Source: Polynucleobacter parvulilacunae (lineage in GTDB: Bacteria > Pseudomonadota > Gammaproteobacteria > Burkholderiales > Burkholderiaceae). Taken from it: a stretch of DNA of 64,000 nucleotides. A program made the position numbers and the translations under genes. This document shows, piece by piece, positions 26,861-36,467 of this stretch; the stretch's first letter is position 1; each line of letters opens with the position of its first letter. Location: NCBI RefSeq assembly GCF_018881715.1, contig NZ_JACVPW010000002.1, positions 124,001 through 188,000 of the forward strand. The letters are read 5' to 3'. The notes under the pieces are model-generated. The model was given only the letters and a program-made list of their open reading frames with translations, had not been told where the DNA came from and did no database searches.

Positions 26861-27595
26861 TTAGGCCATACCACCATTAACAGAGATAACCTGTCGGGTA
26901 ATGTAAGCAGCGCCTGCGCTCATTAAAAAACTAACGGTTGCTGCAACCTCCTCTGGCTTACCCATTCTTTGCGCTGGCACCGCCTTCAAGGCTGAATCAG
27001 CCACCTCACTAGAAACCATATCAGTCTCAATTAACCCTGGTGCTACACAGTTAACCGTAATATTCCTCTTGGCCAATTCCACTGCCAATGCCTTGGTGGC
27101 GCCAATAATTCCAGCCTTAGAGGCGCTGTAGTTAACTTGCCCTCTATTACCCATCAAGCCTGAAACCGATGACATGGTAATGATTCTTCCCGGCTTCCTT
27201 GATGAAACCATAGGCATAACTAAAGGATGAAGAACATTATAGAAAGCGTCTAAATTGGTATCAAGAACGCTATCCCATTCTTCCCCAAGCATGGCTGGAA
27301 ACGCGTTATCAGCAGTAATGCCTGCATTACACACAACTCCGTAAGGAGCCCCAGCCTTGGTCAAATAAATCTCTAATGCATTTTTTGATTCAAGCCTATC
27401 TGCAACATCAAATTGCAATAGTGACGTATCAACATTAAATTCTTTTTTAATTAAGTGGGCCAATGACTCCAATTCATTAATACTTGATCGACAGTGAAGC
27501 GCTAGATCATAACCTTCTGACGCCAAATTTAATGCAACGGCTTTGCCTATGCCTTTACTCGCACCGGTAATAAGAACAGTTTTATTTAGTTTCAT
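26861..27595 (-). CDS. 3-ketoacyl-ACP reductase (FabG/ApeQ-like)
   Basis: A 244-residue short-chain dehydrogenase with the NADPH-binding TGASKGIGKA at residues 10-19, NAG near 90 and the catalytic Ser...Tyr-x3-Lys as SSVSG and YSASKAG (about 155-160). It matches FabG in length. In the polyene pathway it reduces the 3-keto group after each condensation (ApeQ role). It is the last gene of the operon; its ATG overlaps the dehydratase stop by ATGA. Confidence 0.9.
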   Translation of the reverse strand: MKLNKTVLITGASKGIGKAVALNLASEGYDLALHCRSSINELESLAHLIKKEFNVDTSLLQFDVADRLESKNALEIYLTKAGAPYGVVCNAGITADNAFPAMLGEEWDSVLDTNLDAFYNVLHPLVMPMVSSRKPGRIITMSSVSGLMGNRGQVNYSASKAGIIGATKALAVELAKRNITVNCVAPGLIETDMVSSEVADSALKAVPAQRMGKPEEVAATVSFLMSAGAAYITRQVISVNGGMA

Positions 27596-28038
27596 TTGGT
27601 TAAATATAAAGCATCGTCATTGGGCTCAAAAAGAGTGAGTGTGCCCTCACAGATTGGGTCACCTAAAGCATCCTTAATGACCCCTGATGCGTTAATGGTT
27701 GGAAGCCCAATGGATTCTGGATCCAGATTAATTTCTATCATGATGCTTTGTCCTGGAGTAAATGCTGGCTTATGAGCAATAAAACTACGACTGCCCAATA
27801 AGAACCCCAGAGAAGGCCTTGTCGATTCTTTAGAATGCCTTAGCTTTGATAGTACTGCTGCCGACTGGGCAATTAACTCAAGCCCAATCCAGACGCCCAC
27901 GCCCTCACTTGTAAATGGATAGTCATCTTTAATAGTCGCCTCAATAACCGCGGATGAACCATTTTTTGAAATTAGCTTATCCACCAAAAGCATCGGCGGC
28001 AAATGAGGAATCAAGCCAAGAAATTCAGAGCTCAACAT
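27592..28038 (-). CDS. Hotdog-fold 3-hydroxyacyl-ACP dehydratase (ApeP-like)
   Basis: A 148-residue single hotdog domain with PHLPPMLLVDKL at residues 11-22 and GLELIAQSAAV at about 52-62, the latter being the helix with the acidic catalytic residue in FabA/FabZ-type enzymes. In aryl-polyene synthesis ApeP pairs with ApeI to remove water and give the conjugated double bond. Here the ApeI-like partner is fused to the AMP-ligase gene upstream. It overlaps its neighbours on both sides. Confidence 0.82.
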   Translation of the reverse strand: MLSSEFLGLIPHLPPMLLVDKLISKNGSSAVIEATIKDDYPFTSEGVGVWIGLELIAQSAAVLSKLRHSKESTRPSLGFLLGSRSFIAHKPAFTPGQSIMIEINLDPESIGLPTINASGVIKDALGDPICEGTLTLFEPNDDALYLTK

Positions 28039-29192
28039 GCCTCCAAAATTAATGAAGTATTGTTCCCGCCAAAGGCAAAGTTATTTGTCATTACCACCTT
28101 AGGCGCATTTTCACGTTCTGTGGCTATGTTTAATTTAGGCAATTCAGGATCAAGAACTCCATCCCAGAGGTGAGGGGGTAATCGTCCGTCGCCAGTGAGT
28201 ACAAGACAAGATATCGCCGCCTCTATCGCCCCCGCAGCCCCCAGAGTATGTCCTGTAAGAGGCTTTGTAGAACTTACAGGACATTCAAAACCTAGATTGC
28301 CGACTAGGCGAGACTCCATCAAATCGTTGTGTCGCGTAGCAGTACCATGAAGATTGATATATTCAATTTGATTGTTTATCTTTGCGGCCATCTTTAGGGC
28401 CCCATTTACTGCCAGTGCGCCACCAACGCCACTCGGATCCGGTGCGGATATGTGATAACCATCCGAACTCTCACCCCACCCAGATAGGGATACATCCCCA
28501 GGGTGACGCGTCATCAAAAATAGCGCGCTTCCTTCTCCAATATTGATGCCTGATCTATTAAGAGATAGCGGATTACAGCGATCCGCAGAGACTGACTCGA
28601 TTGCAGTAAATCCTGCGACTGTAAATTTACACAGAGTATCTACTCCACCAGCTATAACCAAATCAACCAACCCAGACTTTAAAAGTCTGGCGCCACTGAT
28701 AATTGCCTTAGAACTTGATGTACATGCCGTAGAGATCCCATGCACAATTCCGGTAACGCCCAATCTATCTGCAAGGAAATTTGCTGGCGAACAAAATAAA
28801 CGCTGCGCCAAATCGAAAGTCTGCGGGAATCTATTGTTTTCCATTAGATAAGGAAACACATCTTCCTCATCCGAAATACCAGAAGTGCTTGATCCAATAA
28901 TAATTGCGATACGACTTTTATTGATTCCTCTTGAGAGTAAATAGAAGTTATCCTCAATCTGGTTAAATGCCGCTAAGAGTAACTGGTTATTTCTTGATCG
29001 ATGCTCCAAGGGTGACTGACTTAAATCTGGCAGAGAATTATTTACAATACCTAAACAAAGTGGTCTTCCTGGGCTATATTTTTCTGAAACAACCATCCCA
29101 GGGCTAATGCCTGAAAATAAATTTCTTCGTGTTTCGATAGTCCCTGAACCGAGCGGACTAATAATTGCGTAATTATTGATATAAATAGTCAC
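28032..29192 (-). CDS. Beta-ketoacyl-ACP synthase (ApeO/ApeR-like)
   Basis: A 386-residue ketosynthase with a complete Cys-His-His triad: Cys in ISTACTSSSKAI (about 155), His in NLHGTATRHND (about 283) and His in PLTGHTLGAAG (about 317). It is somewhat shorter than FabF (about 410). It would carry out Claisen condensations in polyene elongation, either alone or as a dimer with the chain-length factor encoded upstream. It starts four bases inside the end of the DUF3261 gene. Confidence 0.87.
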   Translation of the reverse strand: MTIYINNYAIISPLGSGTIETRRNLFSGISPGMVVSEKYSPGRPLCLGIVNNSLPDLSQSPLEHRSRNNQLLLAAFNQIEDNFYLLSRGINKSRIAIIIGSSTSGISDEEDVFPYLMENNRFPQTFDLAQRLFCSPANFLADRLGVTGIVHGISTACTSSSKAIISGARLLKSGLVDLVIAGGVDTLCKFTVAGFTAIESVSADRCNPLSLNRSGINIGEGSALFLMTRHPGDVSLSGWGESSDGYHISAPDPSGVGGALAVNGALKMAAKINNQIEYINLHGTATRHNDLMESRLVGNLGFECPVSSTKPLTGHTLGAAGAIEAAISCLVLTGDGRLPPHLWDGVLDPELPKLNIATERENAPKVVMTNNFAFGGNNTSLILEAC

Positions 29193-29737
29193 TTAACTTC
29201 ACTTATAACAAAACTAACTTTATATTTTGGCTCAAATCTTTCTATTGAAACCAGCCTATTCTTATCAATGGTCATTTGATGGCCCATGCTAACCAAAAGT
29301 CTTTGATTGCAGTATATCTTCTCAACTCCGGCATCTTTTACCAGCAAGCAATTCTTTGGCAAAGATTGTTGCAGCGAATGCTCTGAAGATAGCGCCAGAA
29401 TGACATCATCCACAATGAGCTGATTTGGAACGAAGAAAGGCAGCCCAGCCCCAACTCCTTCCGAGATTACATCTCCATCATATGAAAGTGTAAATATACG
29501 AACACCAAAAGATGAGCCAATGACAGTCAACCCATTCTTACGTACATCAACCACTAAGTCCATTGCATAAGAATCTGTATCTCTAGTTAAGTGCATTTGC
29601 ATCTCAAGAACACGTGGCTCACCCAAAGCATTGAGGCTGCCACCATCGGAGTTATTTAAAAACACAGTCGCGCATGAGCTCAATGCAAAGGTCAAGATGA
29701 AGACCGCCAAACAGCGAATAATTAAGCTCCTACTCAC
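29189..29737 (-). CDS. DUF3261-type outer-membrane lipoprotein
   Basis: 182 residues with a lipoprotein leader (LAVFILTFALSSCA, Cys about 22) and a beta-rich body containing MQMHLTRDTDSYAMDLVVDV and FTLSYDGDVI, typical of the DUF3261 family found in aryl-polyene clusters. It probably helps to receive or place the polyene lipid at the outer membrane with the LolA-like protein and MMPL exporter. The exact role is not known. Confidence 0.78.
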   Translation of the reverse strand: MSRSLIIRCLAVFILTFALSSCATVFLNNSDGGSLNALGEPRVLEMQMHLTRDTDSYAMDLVVDVRKNGLTVIGSSFGVRIFTLSYDGDVISEGVGAGLPFFVPNQLIVDDVILALSSEHSLQQSLPKNCLLVKDAGVEKIYCNQRLLVSMGHQMTIDKNRLVSIERFEPKYKVSFVISEVK

Positions 29738-32036
29738 TTGGATCTACCTTTTTTGCAAAAAACAGTGTTAGCACCCAAGAGAGCAGTACACCTAAGAGCA
29801 ATGCAATGCCAAAACTATGTAAGGCAGGCACCGAGCTCAAAGAAAGGCTGCCAAAAGAAATTAATGTCATCGAGGCAGCCATTGATATTGATAGCAATAC
29901 CTTCTTATCGCTGGGGTACTGGAGCAAAAAAATTCCATAATCAGTGCCTACTCCAAGTAGTAAGGCAAATGCAATCACAGTCATCAGCGTTATAGACTCC
30001 CCGGCAATTGTGAGAATTGCCAAGGTCATGCACGTTGCGAGAATGGGTGGCAAAACAGCTCGCCATGAATTGTTTTTATACTTTGTATAAATCGCAAAAA
30101 AAGTTAATAAATATCCTACTGCAATAATGCAAGAGAATAAAAATCTATACCTCGCAAATACATCTGAGATTTCTTGAGGCTTATCAACCCAATAAATATC
30201 AGGATCAGTGAGCTCAGAAAGCTTGTCTACCGATTTTGACCCATTCACTCCAGTCAATAGAACGGCTGTTGATTTAATTGATAGCGAATCTGATGAAAAC
30301 CAAAGGTATGATAATTTCTCATAAATTGGTGTGCCCTTCAAATCAGCAATTGTCATTGGTGAATTAGGCTGACCTTGATTTTTAATCCATTCCGAATCCA
30401 TGCCAAATTCATTGGCGATTAGCTTTAAAGCGCTATCCTTATTTGGAGATGAGTAAGCTTTACTTGCCATGGATTGGAGGGCAATTGAAGGAACAAATCT
30501 AGTCAACGACTGATACCCCGAAATTACTCGGTCAGAGATCAATTGATCTAACTTATTAGTTAACCGCTCGGTCCTAGAGAGCACCTCTTCCTCAGTAGCA
30601 CCGCTAACTATAAAGAATTGGGATGGGCTTGGTATATCTAAGATATCAGATATTTTTAGCTGCTGGGCAACTAGATCTTTATCAAAGCTTGCTAGAGATC
30701 TAAGATTGTCATTTGTTCTAAAGGTAATAAGGCCATAGAGAGATACCAAGATCATTCCAGCTACTAGAATCCCGCGAACCAAATTAGTAATTCGTAAATT
30801 TTTAGCCTGAATACCGCCAACTAAAAACATGGAGCTATTCACACTAAACCGCAATTTATTTATATGCGGGAATAAAAGAAAAACCGTTAGCCATGCAGCC
30901 GATATACCTGAAATAGAAAAAACTGCCATTTGAGATAACACTGGAAAGGGTGTGATGGCCATTAAAAAATAACCCATTGAGGTTGTAATTAGCGCCAACG
31001 ACATTCCAGGCAATAAATACCGCCTTCTCTCACGCGGGGTTTTGTCATCGTCAATTGAGGCTGTTAGCCAATAAAGGCAATAGTCAACAGACATACCTAT
31101 CAAACTTGTTCCAAAAGCTAGAGTCAAGATATAGACTTTAGGGAAAATAAAAAAGCATGTCAAAACAGCATACAAAAAGCCAATTGATACCGTTAACAGA
31201 ACAACCCCGACCGCATAGAGACTTCTAAAAATAAAAATCACTAGAAGTAATGCGAACACCCCAGAAATTAAACCGATCAAAGCTATATCATTTTGAATAG
31301 TCTTAGAGGTATCAGCGGCAAAGAAAATAACCCCTGATTTAAGCACATCAACATCCTGATGCTTAAGTTTGGTCGCATCGATTGCCGCATTTATTGCATC
31401 AACTAGGGTAATTTGAGCCGATAAAGAGTCTATCGAGCTTTTGACCTCCATCGGCAACACAACATAAGTGGTTCCCGCTTTCTCAGTAATTAAGCTTTCC
31501 CCATAAGGCCGTACTTTGGTAGTGCTGCCGAGTTTGTAGAGCCAATCACCCAGCAGCCCAAATGGATCATCTTTCCACGGAATCGCTGAGCTGCCCATTG
31601 AATATGCCATCGCATTAGATTTGTCTACCCAAAAGACTGCGGGCTGACTATTCAATAGAGAGATATCGTCCGGAGTAACCAATCCTGACTTATGAGATGC
31701 AAGTTTGGACACATAATTAGAATAGCCATCTTGTGAGGGGGCATTTTCGAGCTCCAAACCGCTGATTAATGACTTGAATGTCTTCTCCGCACTTAGCGAT
31801 GTCTCAAGATTGCTAGAGCCAATCAGTAGAACTAGTGATCTTTCGCCATTTTTAGCTACACGATCAATAAATTCCTCAGCCACTACATTTCGCTCTGATT
31901 TCGGAAGTAGGGAAAAGACGTTGTTATCCAGATGGTTAGAAATAACATGAAAATTGAAGGCTGCCCAAACAGCAATCCCTAGAGTAATAGCAAGAAAAAT
32001 AGCCGCAAAGGGCTTACTGGAATTGAAGGGCTTCAT
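29730..32036 (-). CDS. MMPL/RND-type exporter of polyene lipid
   Basis: 768 residues with the twelve-helix RND/MMPL pattern. One helix at the N-terminus and a large periplasmic loop (about 40-240) are followed by a helix bundle (about 245-400 with GMSVDYCLYWL), a second periplasmic loop (about 430-620) and a second bundle (about 625-765 with LGVGTDYGIFLLQYP). The paired D-Y motifs in the fourth helix of each half are the proton-relay positions. It would pull the finished glycerolipid-linked polyene from the inner membrane. Found in all complete aryl-polyene clusters. Confidence 0.87.
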   Translation of the reverse strand: MKPFNSSKPFAAIFLAITLGIAVWAAFNFHVISNHLDNNVFSLLPKSERNVVAEEFIDRVAKNGERSLVLLIGSSNLETSLSAEKTFKSLISGLELENAPSQDGYSNYVSKLASHKSGLVTPDDISLLNSQPAVFWVDKSNAMAYSMGSSAIPWKDDPFGLLGDWLYKLGSTTKVRPYGESLITEKAGTTYVVLPMEVKSSIDSLSAQITLVDAINAAIDATKLKHQDVDVLKSGVIFFAADTSKTIQNDIALIGLISGVFALLLVIFIFRSLYAVGVVLLTVSIGFLYAVLTCFFIFPKVYILTLAFGTSLIGMSVDYCLYWLTASIDDDKTPRERRRYLLPGMSLALITTSMGYFLMAITPFPVLSQMAVFSISGISAAWLTVFLLFPHINKLRFSVNSSMFLVGGIQAKNLRITNLVRGILVAGMILVSLYGLITFRTNDNLRSLASFDKDLVAQQLKISDILDIPSPSQFFIVSGATEEEVLSRTERLTNKLDQLISDRVISGYQSLTRFVPSIALQSMASKAYSSPNKDSALKLIANEFGMDSEWIKNQGQPNSPMTIADLKGTPIYEKLSYLWFSSDSLSIKSTAVLLTGVNGSKSVDKLSELTDPDIYWVDKPQEISDVFARYRFLFSCIIAVGYLLTFFAIYTKYKNNSWRAVLPPILATCMTLAILTIAGESITLMTVIAFALLLGVGTDYGIFLLQYPSDKKVLLSISMAASMTLISFGSLSLSSVPALHSFGIALLLGVLLSWVLTLFFAKKVDPSE

Positions 32037-32622
32037 CTTTGCTTAGGACTGGCGATAGGCGCACGTCAGAAAAAGTAATCTCCGTTAAGTCGCCCTCTTT
32101 TGACACAAAGGTAATGCTACTGATTGCAGAGCTGCCAACGATCGTAATTTTCTTAAAAAGCATTGAGGCTGAATTTTTGGACGTTAATTCAAGGTTCCAG
32201 CTCTTATTTGTCACTTCACCAGAGTAATTAAATAACTTCTCTAAAACACCCATGTCGCCAGAGAAAATGGCTAGGACTAATTCGTTAATGTATTTAACAG
32301 ATGGCTCGCTACTAGAATCTAAATTCATCAATACACCGCTCTTATTTGCTATGCGAATTCCAGAGGCAGATACTTTAAGAGTTTGATAAATAGGCCTCTC
32401 TGTAATCCACATAACCCCTTTAGCCTTATCAACAATAAAGAATCCCTCAGAATTTAGTTTTTTACTTACCCCTGAAAGACTTTTCGTTTGGGTAAATTTT
32501 CCACGTACAGTAGGAGATATTCCAACCAAGCCTTCGATTTGGTTTACTAGTGAATCGGCATAAACAGTGCCGGCAAATAGAACCAACACGATTGCCATTA
32601 GCTTCTTAGCAATCTTATTCAT
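32014..32622 (-). CDS. LolA-like periplasmic lipid carrier
   Basis: About 202 residues from ATG 32622, which overlaps the acyltransferase stop; upstream in-frame codons would lie inside that gene. It has a signal peptide (KKLMAIVLVLFAGTVYA), then a LolA/LolB-type open beta-barrel with VRGKFTQTKSLSG and VMWITERPIYQTL. It would chaperone the polyene lipid across the periplasm, next to the MMPL exporter with which it overlaps by 23 bases. Confidence 0.8.
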   Translation of the reverse strand: MNKIAKKLMAIVLVLFAGTVYADSLVNQIEGLVGISPTVRGKFTQTKSLSGVSKKLNSEGFFIVDKAKGVMWITERPIYQTLKVSASGIRIANKSGVLMNLDSSSEPSVKYINELVLAIFSGDMGVLEKLFNYSGEVTNKSWNLELTSKNSASMLFKKITIVGSSAISSITFVSKEGDLTEITFSDVRLSPVLSKDEALQFQ

Positions 32623-33529
32623 GATTTTTCCGCTGCCAAAATGGGTAAAAATTAAACCACTCAAAGGGAGACTTCAAACAACCCTGTTCTAGTGAATTAG
32701 CGAAGACTTGGGCAGCATCTTTAATGGACTCAGATTTTCCTGCGTCACCGAATTTAGAAATCCGCCGACAAGAAAGCTGATACTTTCCAGCCACTTTAAT
32801 TGCCATTAATGTGAATAAAGGGCACCCCAAGGTTTTAGCCAGCATGTAGGCACCCACAGGGAAATCGGCATTGGAACCCAAAAATTTTGCCGGTACAGTA
32901 TTCCCCCACATCAAGGGAACTCGATCTCCGGCTATGGCTATCAAACCACCTTTTTGAACTTTTTCAGACAAAAGCATCGCATCATGCATTGAAAATTTTG
33001 ATACTTGAATAATGTTCAATGCGCTTTCAGGGTTGATGGCCTTAAGAAGTTGATTAAATTTAACCGCATGGGTCGTATGAACAAGAACCGTCAAATTAAT
33101 GTCAGGATACAGCTTGGCAATGGCCCTGCAAAAATCTAAATTCCCTAAGTGAGAAACCATCACTACAGCACCTAGATCCTCTTGAGCGTGAGAATGAAAT
33201 TCCTCTAGGCCATCCAATGAATACTGAAGGTCATCAATTCGACCACTCCAAATAATGAGCTTATCTAGAATGCACTCCCCAAAAGCATAGATATGCCTGA
33301 AGACATTCAGCGAAGTTGGCTTTGGAGACCTGCCTTTGCTAAATACATATAGCCGCGACAAATAATCTCGAGATGATTCTCTAGCGATCTTTCGGACTAT
33401 AAAGAACCAGAGAATGACGGGGTAAAGAATCGCCAATACAGGAAGTCTGCCAAAAACCCTATATATAAAAAATAGGATTTTCATTCCAAAGGAGGCGGCA
33501 ACCTCATTCATATCTGCCCAATGTGTCAA
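32615..33529 (-). CDS. LpxL/HtrB-type acyltransferase
   Basis: 304 residues. It starts with TTG in a TTGA overlap with the GT2 stop; the conserved HWADMNE after it favours this start over ATG 33511. One N-terminal membrane helix carries YRVFGRLPVLAILYPVILWF. The catalytic H-x4-D is SHLGNLDFCRA (about 127-132), and GDRVPLMWGN follows at about 198. In many aryl-polyene clusters this domain is fused to the GT2 domain; here the two are separate neighbouring genes. It probably acylates the anchor of the polyene lipid. Confidence 0.82.
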   Translation of the reverse strand: MTHWADMNEVAASFGMKILFFIYRVFGRLPVLAILYPVILWFFIVRKIARESSRDYLSRLYVFSKGRSPKPTSLNVFRHIYAFGECILDKLIIWSGRIDDLQYSLDGLEEFHSHAQEDLGAVVMVSHLGNLDFCRAIAKLYPDINLTVLVHTTHAVKFNQLLKAINPESALNIIQVSKFSMHDAMLLSEKVQKGGLIAIAGDRVPLMWGNTVPAKFLGSNADFPVGAYMLAKTLGCPLFTLMAIKVAGKYQLSCRRISKFGDAGKSESIKDAAQVFANSLEQGCLKSPFEWFNFYPFWQRKNHE

Positions 33530-34260
33530 GCTACAAACTTTCTAAGTAAAAGTTTTGGCAAATTGAATAGCATCCCAACAAACAGCTTAATATGCATCTT
33601 AGTAATCAAAAAATTGTCATTAAATAGCTGAAAATGGGATACCCCATCAATTGGATACTTCACTGCCACAGGTAGCTGTTCGGTATGCAAGCCTGCCCAT
33701 TGAGCTCTGATAAGTATTTCAATATCAAAATCCATTCGCTGCCCGAATTGCTCTCGAGAATCTATAACCTCTAAAGTTTTTTGCAATGGGTATACCCGAA
33801 ATCCACACATTGAATCTTTAATTTCAAAGGAAAGTGTATGGATCCAAACCAATATATGTGTCGCATACCGCCACAACTTTCTATTGGTAGGTACGGTTTC
33901 ATCATATACAGGCATACCTGAAATAATTTTTTCTGGAAATTGCTTCGATAAACTAATTAAGTCAGGAATTTTTTTTAGGTCATGCTGACCATCAGCATCA
34001 ACCTGCAAGGTATGTGTATACCCTTGCTTTAATGCCTCTCGCATACCTGTAATTACAGCAGCACCTTTTCCGCCATTAATTATCCGAGTCACCAATGAGA
34101 CCCTTGGAGATTGCATTAGTGGCTCAAGGCACTTCTTTGAATGAGCGCTACTTCCATCATCAATAATAATAATATTGAGGTCATAGGGCAATAACTGATC
34201 AACCACAGCCCCAATGGCATCCGGATGATTAAAGTACGGTATTAATATGCAAAGCTTCAT
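33526..34260 (-). CDS. Family-2 glycosyltransferase (dolichyl-phosphate-mannose-synthase-like)
   Basis: 244 residues with the GT-A fold: LIPYFNHPDAI at the start, IIDDGSS (about 33-39), GGKGAAVITGMREAL and the DXD-type VDADGQHD (about 87-94), then CGFRVYP. A short amphipathic C-terminus replaces the membrane helices of DPM synthases. It is in the ApeJ-type position of the cluster and probably adds a sugar or head group to the polyene lipid. The donor is unknown. Confidence 0.83.
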   Translation of the reverse strand: MKLCILIPYFNHPDAIGAVVDQLLPYDLNIIIIDDGSSAHSKKCLEPLMQSPRVSLVTRIINGGKGAAVITGMREALKQGYTHTLQVDADGQHDLKKIPDLISLSKQFPEKIISGMPVYDETVPTNRKLWRYATHILVWIHTLSFEIKDSMCGFRVYPLQKTLEVIDSREQFGQRMDFDIEILIRAQWAGLHTEQLPVAVKYPIDGVSHFQLFNDNFLITKMHIKLFVGMLFNLPKLLLRKFVA

Positions 34261-34261
34261 G

Positions 34262-35932
34262 TTACTTATTCCTGAACTTCAAAATACCACTGGAGTAGAT
34301 TGTATCGCCGCTGTGATATTGATATTTTAGATTCATGGACTCAGGATTAAAAATTAATCTGAGGCGAACTATTTGATTGGGTCTGATGAATTTTTGAAAC
34401 TTGATCTGCGACATACCGTCAAAAACAAATCCTTTAATAAAGCGGCTATCAGCACTTCTAATTGCCCACTCAATTAATGCCACCCCAGGTACAACGGGAA
34501 AATCATCAAAGTGTCCGTTAAAACAATTTAGGCTTTTAACCATGTCTAGAACTAATTCGATAGTATTTTCATTGCTTTGACGACTTACAACGATTGGGCT
34601 TTTAAGCCCATCAAGGAATAACCTATCTAAGTCTGCTTTCAAAACCTTTCCTAGGGTATTTTTTGGAAACTCCTCAACAAACCTCCATCTTCTTGGAATT
34701 GCGATTGAGTTGACTTTTCCCCGAAGCGATTCTTTAAGGGTGTTAACTAGGCGAAGCCTCCCATCCGACTCTAGAATAAGAATGCCCAATGGGCTTAGCT
34801 TCAATACCGCACCTAATTGAGACCTTCTTCCATTTTCTAGGTCGCTAATAAGGCAATCATCCACCAAATCAGATTCCTTTAAGGATGCAACGAGTTGACT
34901 TAAGGAAACCCTGGTGCCTTCAACTTTGATAATACGATCAGCTCTTCCCAGTATTTCAAAAGAATCCCCATTTTGACGTGCTAAATCAGATGTTGGAAAC
35001 CAATTATCGGTAGCGCAAAACTTAGATTTAATTTCCAATACATCTTCAATGGGACTTTTAAATTCCACGCCTGCCTGGACTTGCCAAGGCATATTGGGAG
35101 AACTCCGCCACGCAATATGACCAGTTTCAGAGCTGCCATAAATATCTACTACTCTAGTTTTTGTAATCTCTTTGATTATGGAGAATATTGAATCCTCTAG
35201 AATTCCACCGGCACTAAAAATTGATTGAATACCAGAGCCCACATTCTTATGTTGAGATGCCGTCTCAGCAATACTCTTTAAGAACGATGGACTCGTTATC
35301 AACACTTGCGGATTAAAAGTATTCCATTCATGGCCACCCCTAATTACCACTCTAGAAAGTATTGACCCTCTGGATATAGGCCAATAAAGGCCAAATGGCA
35401 TTCCAAAAAAATGTTGGTGACTCACAGTTCTATAAAACACTACTGTCTTGGGGATCATTTCACCAAAAGTATGCTCAAGAGCATCCACTTCATTCTCGAG
35501 TTGTCGTATCGTTTTATCAATCCGCACCGGTTCACCAGTGGATCCCGAAGTAAATACCCCCAACGCCTCAAACTTAGGATCAAGCCCACCAAATACATCG
35601 TCATTCGCATCTTTATTGGCGACCCAACTTATTAAATCAGGGTCCTCAAACTCGCCTATTTTGAACCAGCTAGAAAACCGCGGGCTTAAAGCAATATTTT
35701 TATCAACAGGGACTAGAACTTTTCGACCCTCTTGCCAGGCCGCCAACAACCATACTAGGAAGATATATGCATCTGAATGAAATAATGCAATTTCATCATT
35801 AGAAATTACTTTGATGCTACCTCTTGCTCTGGCAACGTCACTCCTGAGATCGGAAAATGTTAGGCCATCATCCGTAATGACGGAATCGTTATGCCCACTC
35901 AATAGCAAGGTCGACAGTCTATGGCTAAGCAC
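34262..35932 (-). CDS. Acyl/aryl-AMP ligase fused to hotdog dehydratase (ApeH-ApeI fusion)
   Basis: 556 residues with two domains. Residues 1 to about 445 form an ANL adenylating enzyme: A3 loop FTSGSTGEPV (about 128), A5 YGSSETGH (about 265), A7 TSDLA, A8 GRADRIIKVEG, and the catalytic Lys in NTLGKVLKADL (about 430). Residues about 455-556 form a hotdog dehydratase with the catalytic His in NGHFDDFPVVPG. It should load an aryl acid (such as 4-hydroxybenzoate or a cinnamate) onto ACP and also dehydrate 3-hydroxyacyl-ACP. In the E. coli and Xenorhabdus clusters these are separate proteins, ApeH and ApeI. Confidence 0.83.
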   Translation of the reverse strand: MLSHRLSTLLLSGHNDSVITDDGLTFSDLRSDVARARGSIKVISNDEIALFHSDAYIFLVWLLAAWQEGRKVLVPVDKNIALSPRFSSWFKIGEFEDPDLISWVANKDANDDVFGGLDPKFEALGVFTSGSTGEPVRIDKTIRQLENEVDALEHTFGEMIPKTVVFYRTVSHQHFFGMPFGLYWPISRGSILSRVVIRGGHEWNTFNPQVLITSPSFLKSIAETASQHKNVGSGIQSIFSAGGILEDSIFSIIKEITKTRVVDIYGSSETGHIAWRSSPNMPWQVQAGVEFKSPIEDVLEIKSKFCATDNWFPTSDLARQNGDSFEILGRADRIIKVEGTRVSLSQLVASLKESDLVDDCLISDLENGRRSQLGAVLKLSPLGILILESDGRLRLVNTLKESLRGKVNSIAIPRRWRFVEEFPKNTLGKVLKADLDRLFLDGLKSPIVVSRQSNENTIELVLDMVKSLNCFNGHFDDFPVVPGVALIEWAIRSADSRFIKGFVFDGMSQIKFQKFIRPNQIVRLRLIFNPESMNLKYQYHSGDTIYSSGILKFRNK

Positions 35933-36440
35933 TCTTTAGAAACCTTTTACGACAATAGAACTCTCCGGCAAACATAAATCCCATCAGCGCGTAAGAAATT
36001 GCTCCGTTATATATAGACCAATAAAACTTATTCTCAATCAACACTGTCGCGAGTGCTATTAAGCCATTTATAGCGAAAAATATTGACCAAGCAACTGTGA
36101 CTTTCCTTGCGTAAGGTATTTCCCGATCAGAGAATCTTGAGTCTCTTATTCTGGCAATTTTTTCAACGATAGTCTGCGGCCTATAGAGACTTGAGAGGAA
36201 TGTGGCTAATAGAACTCCATTAACCATAACTGGATAGAAATACACAAAATCCGAAGATCTAAATATCAAGGAAGCGCCGCCAAGCACCAAGGCTATGAGC
36301 GCAAGCGACTTACCCCAGTAGGGATTCTTCCTCAGGAAGATAAGAGGAAGCAAAAAAATACCGGCTACCCAGAATGGTATTTCGAAATATTTGAACACCC
36401 AGATCGATATAGGAAGCAAAATTGCCAGCAGAAATTCCAT
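35925..36440 (-). CDS. COG4648-type inner-membrane protein of polyene clusters
   Basis: 171 residues with about six hydrophobic helices, and DFVYFYPVMVNGVLLATFLSSL and RKVTVAWSIFFAINGLIAL segments. Proteins of this type sit between the ACP and AMP-ligase genes in aryl-polyene clusters; their activity is unknown. It overlaps the downstream ligase gene by eight bases. Confidence 0.72.
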   Translation of the reverse strand: MEFLLAILLPISIWVFKYFEIPFWVAGIFLLPLIFLRKNPYWGKSLALIALVLGGASLIFRSSDFVYFYPVMVNGVLLATFLSSLYRPQTIVEKIARIRDSRFSDREIPYARKVTVAWSIFFAINGLIALATVLIENKFYWSIYNGAISYALMGFMFAGEFYCRKRFLKSA

Positions 36441-36467
36441 TGACTTCCATTTATTAAATTAAACAGC

